A stretch of 8,552 nucleotides of DNA from Alphaproteobacteria bacterium UBA4588 (GTDB lineage: Bacteria; Pseudomonadota; Alphaproteobacteria; Puniceispirillales; Puniceispirillaceae), in NCBI GenBank assembly GCA_002387605.1, contig DGJU01000082.1, forward strand, positions 36,935-45,486, given 5' to 3'. Shown one piece after another: positions 1 through 5,468 of the stretch (positions are counted from its first letter, which is position 1; the number at the start of each line of letters is the position of its first letter). Both the position numbers and the translations under genes were made by a program. The notes beneath the pieces were generated by a model. That model had not been told where the DNA came from and searched no databases. It saw only the letters and a program-made list of their open reading frames with translations.

Positions 1-542
1 GAGCCAACAGGAGGCGGTGTGTCTGCTGCAAGAGCTTCGATAAGCGCTGCTGTCGACTGATAGTCCAAATCTTCATAAAAATCGTCATTCACCTGCAGAA
101 TAGGCGCGTTCACACATGCCCCGAGGCATTCAACTTCTAACATGGTAAAGCGGCCACATTCGGATGTCTGACCTGAGCTGATATCTAGCTTATCTTTGAT
201 ACAGCGCACCATATCGTCTGATCCGCGCAGCATACAGGGCGTTGTTGTACAGGCCTGCAAAAACCATTTACCAACCGGCTTTAGGTTATACATCGTGTAG
301 AAACTAGCAACTTCAAGCACTCTAATTTCAGCCATATCAAGACGTTTGGCAATATGCTCAATCGCTTTCATGGGGATCCAGTTTTGATGCTGACGCTGGG
401 CGAGGTCTAGCATTGGCATAACCGCGCTAGCCTGACGGCCTTCGGGGTATTTTGCCAGTATCGTTAGAATTTTTTCCTCATTCTCTGCGGTAAACGCAAA
501 GCTATCAGGCTGCTCATGGGCAATGATGGATTGAATGCTCAT
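1..542 (-). CDS. nuoE: NADH-quinone oxidoreductase subunit E (partial, 3' end outside window)
   Basis: NuoE is the 24-kDa-type subunit of the NADH-oxidising module of complex I; it holds the [2Fe-2S] cluster N1a beside NuoF at the cytoplasmic tip. The frame opens with ATG at 542 and stays open to the left edge, giving 180 visible residues. The four expected cluster ligands are present as C98-x4-C103 (in CTTTPC) and C139-x3-C143 (in CLGAC), after a typical helical N-terminal domain (about 20-85, including ASFYTMYNLKP). The start overlaps the nuoD stop as ATGA, and only a weak GGTGAA precedes it, so translation is probably coupled to nuoD. The last part and the stop codon lie outside the window. 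Identity is clear from the motif set. Confidence 0.95.
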   Translation of the reverse strand, partial: MSIQSIIAHEQPDSFAFTAENEEKILTILAKYPEGRQASAVMPMLDLAQRQHQNWIPMKAIEHIAKRLDMAEIRVLEVASFYTMYNLKPVGKWFLQACTTTPCMLRGSDDMVRCIKDKLDISSGQTSECGRFTMLEVECLGACVNAPILQVNDDFYEDLDYQSTAALIEALAADTPPPVG

Positions 543-1717
543 CTGTCGATTTCACCAAAAACAATATCAAGGGAGCCAATAATAGCAACGGAGTCTGCCA
601 GCATATGCCCGCGAGACAGGTAATCAACCGCTGCCATAAAGAAGAAGCCCGGCGCACGCAGACGGGCACGATATGGCTTGTTTGTGCCATCTGATACAAG
701 ATACACACCAAATTCACCCTTTGGGGCTTCAACGGCTGTATAACTCTCGCCCTCAGGAACATGAAATCCCTCAGTATAGAGCTTAAAGTGATGGATAAGA
801 GCTTCCATCGAATGTTTCATATCAGCACGGCGCGGCGGCGTAACTTTGTTATTTTCAGCCAGAACAGGACCGTCCGGCATTGTTTCGATGGCCTGCCTCA
901 TAATCCGTAAGGATTGACGCATTTCTTCGACACGCACCAGATAACGCGCATAACAATCACCTGTTGTGCCGATTGGAATATCGAAATCCATCTCATCATA
1001 ACAATCATATGGCTGAGACTTGCGTAAATCCCACGCTAATCCTGTTGAGCGCAGGCACGGGCCTGTCATCCCAAGGTCAAGCGCCTCTTCAGTCGTCATC
1101 ACCCCAATATCAACAGTCCGCTGTTTGAAGATACGGTTATCAGTTAACAATGTTTCAAGGTCACCAATGAAATCAGGGAATGTCTCAGTCCAAGCCAGAA
1201 TATCGTCAGTCAATCCGTCTGGCAGGTCTTGATGAACACCGCCCGGACGAAAATAAGCCGCGTGCAGACGCGCGCCCGAAGCCCGCTCATAAAATTCCAT
1301 CAGCTTTTCACGCTCTTCAAAGCCCCATAGCAACGGGGTCATCGCGCCAACATCAATCGCAAATGTTGTCAGATTAAGCAGGTGGTTCAGAATACGACCA
1401 ATTTCACAATAAAGAACACGGATATGCTGCGCACGTTTCGGCACCTCAATACCAACCGCTTTTTCGATTGCCAGCGCCCAGGCATGCTCCTGATTCATCG
1501 GCGAGACATAATCAAGCCGGTCAAAATACGGCAGAGCCTGAAGATACGTCTTATGCTCTATCAGCTTTTCTGTACCGCGATGCAGCAAGCCTACATGCGG
1601 GTCGGCGCGCTCAATGATTTCGCCATCCATTTCCAGAACCAGACGCAACACACCGTGCGCTGCTGGATGCTGCGGTCCGAAATTCAGGGTCAATGGTCTG
1701 ATTTGCATCTCACCCAT
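539..1717 (-). CDS. nuoD: NADH-quinone oxidoreductase subunit D
   Basis: NuoD is the 49-kDa-type subunit of complex I. With NuoB it forms the quinone-reduction site at the junction of the peripheral and membrane arms. The 392-residue protein has the usual length for a NuoD not fused to NuoC. It starts with NFGPQHPAAHG, in which His21 matches the quinone-site histidine, and continues through HVGLLHRGTEKL to DRLDYV, in which Tyr70 matches the quinone-site tyrosine. It ends in the standard GHMLADSVAIIGSLDIVFGEIDR-type tail. The ATG at 1717 is supported by AGGAG 8 nt upstream, which lies inside the last codons of nuoC, so the two genes are likely coupled. The gap to nuoC is 3 nt and the stop overlaps the nuoE start. 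No defect is visible. Confidence 0.97.
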   Translation of the reverse strand: MGEMQIRPLTLNFGPQHPAAHGVLRLVLEMDGEIIERADPHVGLLHRGTEKLIEHKTYLQALPYFDRLDYVSPMNQEHAWALAIEKAVGIEVPKRAQHIRVLYCEIGRILNHLLNLTTFAIDVGAMTPLLWGFEEREKLMEFYERASGARLHAAYFRPGGVHQDLPDGLTDDILAWTETFPDFIGDLETLLTDNRIFKQRTVDIGVMTTEEALDLGMTGPCLRSTGLAWDLRKSQPYDCYDEMDFDIPIGTTGDCYARYLVRVEEMRQSLRIMRQAIETMPDGPVLAENNKVTPPRRADMKHSMEALIHHFKLYTEGFHVPEGESYTAVEAPKGEFGVYLVSDGTNKPYRARLRAPGFFFMAAVDYLSRGHMLADSVAIIGSLDIVFGEIDR

Positions 1718-1720
1718 TAT

Positions 1721-2329
1721 CTACGCTCCTGCCTGTTCTTCGTCTGTGTCACTATCATCACCTACTTGGGGCAGCTGCATGCCTTCCCACGGACTAAGGA
1801 AGTCAAAATCCCGATATTCCTGATTCAAGTGAACAGGTTCATAAACAACCCGGCGCTCAGTATCAGAATAGCGAACCTCAACATAACCTGTGAGCGGGAA
1901 ATCTTTGCGTAACGGGTGCCCCTCAAAGCCGTAGTCAGTGAGCAGACGGCGCATATCGGGATGGCCTGAGAAATAAATGCCAAACATATCCCATACTTCG
2001 CGCTCTGCCCAGTCAGCAGACCGGAACAAGCCAATAACAGACGGCACAATATCGCCTTCATCAGCGCGGGTGATAATGCGAAGCCGCATATTATTATTCA
2101 CAGAAAGCATCTGATAGACGACGTCAAAGCGCTCTGGGCGCTCTGGAAAATCAACAGCTGTCAAATCTGATAGCTGAGTGACAGCAAGTTCAGTGTCATC
2201 ACGCACCGCTTTTAGCACGCTGACAATATCAGCTAATGCAACATGAAGAACAAGCTCGCCGCCCTTCATTTCAATCGCCTGGCATTGATGACCAACAAGC
2301 TTTGTCAACCTGTCGTGAAAATCGTTCAT
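1721..2329 (-). CDS. nuoC: NADH-quinone oxidoreductase subunit C
   Basis: NuoC is the 30-kDa-type subunit of the complex I peripheral arm. It packs against NuoD and carries no cofactor. The 202-residue product has the family signature at about residues 109-148: E109-R-E111-x-WDMFGI, then GHPDMRRLLTDYGFEGHPLRKDFPLTG. It ends in an acidic tail (DDSDTDEE, about 191-198). Its length matches stand-alone alphaproteobacterial NuoC rather than the fused NuoCD of enterobacteria. The ATG at 2329 has AGGA 8 nt upstream. A 69-nt spacer with a stem-loop separates it from nuoB, the only sizeable gap in this operon segment. The TAG stop is 3 nt from the nuoD start. Confidence 0.96.
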   Translation of the reverse strand: MNDFHDRLTKLVGHQCQAIEMKGGELVLHVALADIVSVLKAVRDDTELAVTQLSDLTAVDFPERPERFDVVYQMLSVNNNMRLRIITRADEGDIVPSVIGLFRSADWAEREVWDMFGIYFSGHPDMRRLLTDYGFEGHPLRKDFPLTGYVEVRYSDTERRVVYEPVHLNQEYRDFDFLSPWEGMQLPQVGDDSDTDEEQAGA

Positions 2330-2365
2330 TCAGCACATCCTGTTAGTAAACCAAAGAGGATATCC

Positions 2366-2391
2366 CTGCCCGCCTTATCAAGGACCGGCAG
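2366..2391 (-). other. Stem-loop in the nuoB-nuoC spacer
   Basis: The only real gap inside the nuo cluster contains nested inverted repeats. The outer arms CTGCC (2366-2370) and GGCAG (2387-2391) enclose inner arms CCTT (2373-2376) and AAGG (2380-2383), with a 3-nt loop and a small asymmetric internal loop. No U-tract follows on the minus strand, so it is not a canonical terminator. It could be an intercistronic processing or stability element affecting the nuoA-B versus nuoC-E mRNA. That role is inference from position and base pairing. Confidence 0.4.
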
Positions 2392-2398
2392 AGACAGA

Positions 2399-2986
2399 CT
2401 AGGTACGGGCAATTGTTGCCGTTCTTCTGATTTTTTTCTGTAATTGCAAAAGCCCATAAATCAGAGCTTCAGCTGTTGGCGGGCAGCCCGGCACATAAAC
2501 GTCAACCGGAACAATCCGGTCACAGCCGCGGACAACCGCATAAGAATAGTGGTAATAACCGCCACCATTTGCACAAGACCCCATGGACAGCACCCAGCGC
2601 GGCTCAGGCATCTGGTCATAAACACGGCGCAAGGCCGGCGCCATCTTATTTGTCAGGGTCCCCGCAACAATCATCACATCAGACTGGCGTGGACTAGGAC
2701 GAAAGACAACACCAAAGCGATCAAGATCATAACGCGATGCGCCCGCCTGCATCATTTCAACAGCACAACAAGCAAGACCAAAGGTCATCGGCCAGAGAGA
2801 CCCAGAGCGTGCCCAATTAAACAGCTTATCAGCTTTGGCAATCACAAATCCACGATTGGCGATTTCATCACCAACAGCCGCCAGAATTGCGTCCTGATCA
2901 GGTCCGGGCGGAATAGGCATGTCTGCAGAAAGAGGGGTCGCCGATACAGCGCCAGGCTCGTGCTTTGACGGGTCAATTATTCCCAT
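2399..2986 (-). CDS. nuoB: NADH-quinone oxidoreductase subunit B
   Basis: NuoB is the PSST-type subunit of complex I. It holds the [4Fe-4S] cluster N2 that passes electrons to quinone. In the 195-residue form, the four N2 ligands are the tandem Cys73-Cys74 (GLACCAVEMM), Cys138 (GSCANGGGYYHYSY) and Cys168 (VPGCPPTAEAL). A 40-45 residue N-terminal extension precedes the core, as is common in alphaproteobacteria. An in-frame ATG at 3007 would add seven residues, but it has no Shine-Dalgarno. The ATG at 2986 has AAGGAG 7 nt upstream and is preferred. With this start the gene overlaps the end of nuoA by 10 nt (ATGGGAATAA). The C-terminal end is basic and short. Confidence 0.95.
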   Translation of the reverse strand: MGIIDPSKHEPGAVSATPLSADMPIPPGPDQDAILAAVGDEIANRGFVIAKADKLFNWARSGSLWPMTFGLACCAVEMMQAGASRYDLDRFGVVFRPSPRQSDVMIVAGTLTNKMAPALRRVYDQMPEPRWVLSMGSCANGGGYYHYSYAVVRGCDRIVPVDVYVPGCPPTAEALIYGLLQLQKKIRRTATIART

Positions 2987-3342
2987 TCCAACGCTCCTTT
3001 TTTCCATTCATAAATAAATCCGATTGTCAGCACGCCAAGAAAGACAATCATCGACCAGAAACCGAACAGGCCAATATCACCAAGCGCGACAGCCCATGGG
3101 AATAAAAACGCGATTTCAAGGTCAAAAATGATAAACAAAATAGCGACCAGATAGAAGCGAACATCAAAGGGTTTGCGTGAATCATCAAACGCATCAAAGC
3201 CGCATTCATAGGCTGTTAGCTTTTCGATATCAGGTTTTTGGCTACCAACAACAAACGCACTAAGGACAAAAGCAAGGGACAATGCGATAGCTATCGCCAT
3301 AAAAATGGCAATCGGCAGATAATCCCCCAGATACGCATCCAT
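2977..3342 (-). CDS. nuoA: NADH-quinone oxidoreductase subunit A
   Basis: NuoA (ND3-type) is a small membrane subunit of complex I next to the quinone-site entrance in the cytoplasmic membrane. The 121-residue protein has three predicted transmembrane helices, at about 10-32, 64-84 and 93-113. The conserved loop between helices 1 and 2 contains YECGF with Cys47, followed by the family segment KPFDVRFYLVAILFIIFDLEIAFLFPW, with the conserved acidic residues Asp74 and Glu76 in helix 2. The ATG at 3342 has GGGAGG 7 nt upstream. It is the first nuo gene. The 155 nt between it and the upstream 101-residue gene probably contain the nuo promoter, but no convincing -35/-10 pair can be named by eye. 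Its end overlaps nuoB. Confidence 0.95.
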   Translation of the reverse strand: MDAYLGDYLPIAIFMAIAIALSLAFVLSAFVVGSQKPDIEKLTAYECGFDAFDDSRKPFDVRFYLVAILFIIFDLEIAFLFPWAVALGDIGLFGFWSMIVFLGVLTIGFIYEWKKGALEWE

Positions 3343-3452
3343 GTGAATGCCTCCCTCTCCTTACGAACTAGATAAAATACAAGTCTCTGTATTGGCTATG
3401 TGATTAGTCCAGTGGAGCGGTAAATGCAAGATGACATTCTTGTTTTTCTATC

Positions 3453-3467
3453 TGTTGGGAACCAACA
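3453..3467. repeat. 15-bp dyad upstream of nuoA
   Basis: A perfect inverted repeat, TGTTGG-GAA-CCAACA, lies 111 bp upstream of the nuoA start and just downstream of the 101-residue gene. There is no T-run on either side, so it is not a standard intrinsic terminator. It could be a regulator binding site or an RNA hairpin in the spacer. The symmetry is seen directly; the role is unknown. Confidence 0.35.
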
Positions 3468-3497
3468 AAGCCGATCGCCTAAAAAAGTGGCGGACTA

Positions 3498-3803
3498 TCA
3501 ATCAACCCAAGTCTGGGACCTTCGGGGTTTTATATCACTACTCATCATTTCAGAAAACGCGTTTGCAAGCCCCCGATAGGCCGCACGATTCTGTTTCAAA
3601 TTATTATCAAGCGGGATAACAATATCACCATCTGTGCGCAGCCGGGGCGCGCCATAATGACTAAATTCACCAAGCAAAAGACGTAAACACGCCATTAATT
3701 CTGCTTGCTGGTCACGCTTGGCAGGCGCATTAGCGTCTGCCTGCGATGTTTGCGATGAACTTCCCGTAGGGGAGTCTTGGGCAGTAGGGGAATCTTGGGC
3801 CAT
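3498..3803 (-). CDS. Hypothetical protein, 101 residues, upstream of nuoA
   Basis: I do not recognise this protein. It is likely a real gene because AAGGAG stands 9 nt before the ATG at 3803, the frame is closed by TGA, and it lies co-directionally ahead of nuoA. Residues 1-29 are low complexity and rich in Ser, Gln, Ala and Asp, beginning with a doubled AQDSPT unit encoded by an 18-bp tandem repeat. Residues 31-50 look like an amphipathic helix (DQQAELMACLRLLLGEFSHY), followed by RLRTDGDIVIPLD and a second helical stretch (about 70-88). There is no signal peptide or membrane segment, so it should be cytoplasmic. It may have its own promoter in the region of the upstream comE remnant, or it may be co-transcribed with nuo. 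The function is not assignable from sequence. Confidence 0.7.
   Translation of the reverse strand: MAQDSPTAQDSPTGSSSQTSQADANAPAKRDQQAELMACLRLLLGEFSHYGAPRLRTDGDIVIPLDNNLKQNRAAYRGLANAFSEMMSSDIKPRRSQTWVD
3767..3802. repeat. Two-copy 18-bp tandem repeat in the 5' end of the 101-residue gene
   Basis: The units at 3767-3784 and 3785-3802 differ at three positions and encode the doubled AQDSPT hexapeptide immediately after the start methionine. The 18-bp unit keeps the frame, so copy-number change would lengthen or shorten the disordered N-terminus without disrupting the gene. Confidence 0.7.
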
Positions 3804-3823
3804 TTTTCACATCTCCTTAACGC

Positions 3824-3997
3824 TTATGAAAACCAACTACATAACCCTGTTCTTGCGAAGCAGGCGTCCTCGGACGTGGCAGCTTTCATAATTCTGTCTT
3901 TTATAACGACAGGATCAACCTCAATGACAGGACCTTTCCTATTTTCTGACTTACATTTTACTAAAAATGAGGGCCTGTTTATCACCTGTAAGAGCAT
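3824..3997 (-). pseudogene. C-terminal remnant of a second ComE-like decarboxylase subunit
   Basis: The minus-strand frame ending at the TAA at 3824 contains a stretch (about 3872-3994) reading RPSFLVKCKSENRKGPVIEV followed by DPVVIKDRIMKAATS. By eye, its last 30 residues match the final 30 residues of the intact ComE upstream at about 17 positions, including PVI, DPVVI, R-x-M and the closing Ser. Everything N-terminal to this, including the ThDP motif, is missing: the frame instead runs back into the comE terminator, and the possible ATG at 3997 has no ribosome binding site. After the homologous part the frame continues for 15 unrelated residues. The divergence argues against a recent tandem copy. 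The best reading is the tail of an older paralogue or replaced copy, left behind between comDE and the 101-residue gene. Confidence 0.65.
3846..3876 (-). other. Two adjacent stem-loops after the comE remnant
   Basis: Two inverted repeats abut here. CCTG (3846-3849) pairs with CAGG (3861-3864), with inner CTT/AAG arms. CGTCC (3865-3869) mirrors GGACG (3872-3876), and as RNA the second would form CGUC-CGAG-GACG with a tetraloop. They sit between the end of the comE homology and the ribosome binding site of the 101-residue gene. No clean U-tract follows. They may be a decayed terminator of the lost gene or 5' leader structure for the downstream gene; this is inference. Confidence 0.3.
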
Positions 3998-4038
3998 GTT
4001 AAATAAATATAGGGCTACTGTGTTTTTTAATTTAAGGT

Positions 4039-4076
4039 AAAAAGCCCGCATCAGAGCTATCTGACGCGGGCTTTTT
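4039..4076 (-). terminator. Rho-independent terminator downstream of comD-comE
   Basis: A 16-bp inverted repeat (4039-4054 and 4061-4076) has a 6-nt loop, a GC-rich core (GCCCGC/GCGGGC) and flanking A5/T5 runs. It lies 46 nt after the comE stop. Read from the minus strand, the one imperfect position becomes a G-U wobble, so the stem is fully paired. From the plus strand the same position is an A-C mismatch. This favours use for minus-strand transcripts, although the flanking tracts would let it work in both directions. It should insulate the downstream 101-residue gene from comDE transcription. Confidence 0.9.
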
Positions 4077-4121
4077 ATTATCTTGTTTTCTGGTAGGGCT
4101 TACGCAGCCAGTCCGGTAGTC

Positions 4122-4676
4122 TTACGACTTTACGGCTTCCATAAAACGATGACGGATGACCACTGGATCAAGCGTGATGACAGGAAGCTTGATGTTCCCG
4201 CTGTCACATTTACATACGATCACTGTCATTTCATCACTATCAATAGCCGCTTGCAAAACAGGGCCAAGGTCCTTGTCTTGGACTTCTATGACGTTCTCAC
4301 AACCACACGCGACAGCCACTGCTGCCAGCGATGTTTTTTGACCCGCATAGGTTGGCTGGTCACCTGTTGACCCATATGAACCATTATCGATGATCAATAA
4401 CGTATAGTTTCCTGTTTCGTTATTAGCGATAGTCGGAAGCGTCCCAAGATTTGTTAAGACCGAGCCATCTCCATCAATTGAAATAACAGGCTTGTCCTGT
4501 GACAGCGCTAATCCAAATCCTATAGACGAGGACAAACCCATAGTGCCTAACATATAAAAATTAGTGGGTTGGTCATCTATCAGGTGAAGTTCCTGACTCG
4601 GCAAGCCGATATTACAGACAACGAGATGATCGCGAATAATCGGGGCTATTTCTTTTAAAATTTCTGAACGTATCAT
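4122..4676 (-). CDS. comE: Sulfopyruvate decarboxylase-type beta subunit (ThDP-binding, ComE-like)
   Basis: This is the C-terminal (pyrophosphate-binding) half of a two-subunit ThDP-dependent decarboxylase. ComDE enzymes convert 3-sulfopyruvate to sulfoacetaldehyde and CO2, in coenzyme M synthesis or in sulfolactate/dihydroxypropanesulfonate breakdown. The 184-residue protein shows GTMGLSSSIGFGLAL (44-58), the ThDP/Mg motif GDGS at 69-72, Asn76, and D97-N98 as the distal end of the motif, 26-27 residues later. It ends with PVITLDPVVIRHRFMEA. Its length suits ComE. The ATG at 4676 overlaps the comD stop as ATGA, so the subunits are translationally coupled. A strong terminator follows. A split phosphonopyruvate decarboxylase is the main alternative; no PEP mutase gene is seen nearby. 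Confidence 0.82.
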   Translation of the reverse strand: MIRSEILKEIAPIIRDHLVVCNIGLPSQELHLIDDQPTNFYMLGTMGLSSSIGFGLALSQDKPVISIDGDGSVLTNLGTLPTIANNETGNYTLLIIDNGSYGSTGDQPTYAGQKTSLAAVAVACGCENVIEVQDKDLGPVLQAAIDSDEMTVIVCKCDSGNIKLPVITLDPVVIRHRFMEAVKS

Positions 4677-5179
4677 TGGTCGCCATAGCCTCCCCAGAAG
4701 TTTGCATCAGTCAAAATCGCAACAGGTTTATTGCACATAAAAGTATATTTCAGAATGTTATCAAACTCTTTCACATCACTTTGCCAGTGAAAATGGTAAG
4801 TTGGAATATTCATCTGAGCAAGTAGTGCCTTGGTATGGACTGCCATCTCGACCTGACAAGCCACTGGCTCCCGCAGCTCTCCTCGGTAAGAAATAATCAT
4901 AGGCAGAGGCATACGATAGAACTGTGTCAAAGTTGCCAGCGTGTTGATCGTAACGCCGATGGCAGTATTTTGCATAATGATCGCTGGACGTTTTCCGCCC
5001 ATAAAGGCACCAGCGCACAAACCCATACCCTCATCTTCTTTGTTGGAAGGGATATGGAAAATACTATCGCGCTCTTCAACCTCCTGAATAACTCCGGCAA
5101 GCTGTTTACAGGGCACGGTAGTAACAAAAGAAATTTCGTTGGCGACAAAATCATCCACGATCTTTTTGTCGATATTCAT
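4673..5179 (-). CDS. comD: Sulfopyruvate decarboxylase-type alpha subunit (ComD-like)
   Basis: This is the N-terminal (pyrimidine-binding) half of the two-subunit ThDP decarboxylase. It carries the activating glutamate in the segment PSNKEDEGMGLCAGAF: by spacing to Gly57, Glu48 is the best candidate and Glu50 the second. GKRPAIIMQNTAIGVTINTL (62-81) and PLPMIISYRGE follow, as in ComD and in the N-half of phosphonopyruvate decarboxylases. The 168-residue length matches stand-alone ComD rather than the single-chain enzymes of about 380 residues. The ATG at 5179 has AAAGG about 10 nt upstream, a rather long spacing. It is first in a two-gene operon with comE and is transcribed away from a dehydrogenase gene. 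Substrate (sulfopyruvate versus phosphonopyruvate or another 2-oxoacid) is inferred, not proven. Confidence 0.82.
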   Translation of the reverse strand: MNIDKKIVDDFVANEISFVTTVPCKQLAGVIQEVEERDSIFHIPSNKEDEGMGLCAGAFMGGKRPAIIMQNTAIGVTINTLATLTQFYRMPLPMIISYRGELREPVACQVEMAVHTKALLAQMNIPTYHFHWQSDVKEFDNILKYTFMCNKPVAILTDANFWGGYGDQ

Positions 5180-5265
5180 AATGCAAGAACCTTTCTAGAT
5201 GAGTAAATCAAGTGGTAAATTGATATTAGAAGCTGTGATAGGCATGGATAGCATATCGGGCGTGG

Positions 5266-5280
5266 CGCACAATCTGTGCG
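5266..5280. promoter_or_regulatory. 15-bp dyad in the comD / dehydrogenase divergent region
   Basis: CGCACA-ATC-TGTGCG is a perfect 6-bp-arm inverted repeat with a 3-bp centre in the 281-bp intergenic region (5180-5460), 87 bp from the comD start and 181 bp from the dehydrogenase start. Size and symmetry suit a dimeric repressor or activator operator controlling one or both divergent units. No regulator gene is present in the window. The rest of the region holds two A8 tracts (5291-5298 and 5361-5368) and no recognisable riboswitch. Confidence 0.4.
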
Positions 5281-5417
5281 GCAGTTAACCAAAAAAAAGT
5301 AATGGCTAAATCCAAGCCTGTGAGAGTCCCCCGACAATACAATTAACAGCAATATACCTTAAAAAAAACTAGCTTGAAGACAATATCGGAATGCACCATA
5401 ACAAGAGGAGTGATGCG

Positions 5418-5468
5418 ATGCAATCATTGGCAAAAAATAACCAAAAACTTAGGTCTTACCATGTATAA
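5418..5468 (+). CDS. Possible 16-codon leader ORF overlapping the dehydrogenase start
   Basis: A short frame, MQSLAKNNQKLRSYHV, begins at ATG 5418 with AGAGGAG 7 nt upstream, the best Shine-Dalgarno in this region. It stops at TAA 5466-5468, so its last codons overlap the start of the dehydrogenase gene (ATG 5461). This is the geometry of a leader peptide with translational coupling by re-initiation. It is Lys/Asn/Gln-rich with no run of one amino acid that would suggest classical attenuation. It may instead be chance, with the strong site left over from a longer dehydrogenase start. Confidence 0.4.
   Translation: MQSLAKNNQKLRSYHV

Noticed and set aside
1382..1912. 176-codon plus-strand open frame
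   Set aside because: It runs antisense through nuoD and nuoC, whose protein motifs are unmistakable; it has no family features.
2444..2968. 174-codon plus-strand open frame
   Set aside because: Antisense to nuoB; a shadow of a conserved gene.
3777..4040. 87-codon plus-strand open frame
   Set aside because: Antisense to the comE remnant and the start of the 101-residue gene; composition gives no support and the minus-strand frame has the homology.
4835..5206. 123-codon plus-strand open frame
   Set aside because: Lies opposite comD, which has clear ThDP-enzyme motifs.
5299..5350. Possible riboswitch in the dehydrogenase leader
   Set aside because: A short GGCT/AGCC pairing is visible, but no conserved core of a known riboswitch class was recognised.
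5374..5402. Possible -35/-10 pair (TTGAAG, 17 bp, CATAAC) before the dehydrogenase
   Set aside because: Only four of six matches in each box by eye; it would start transcription at or inside the strong ribosome binding site, so it was not listed as a promoter.
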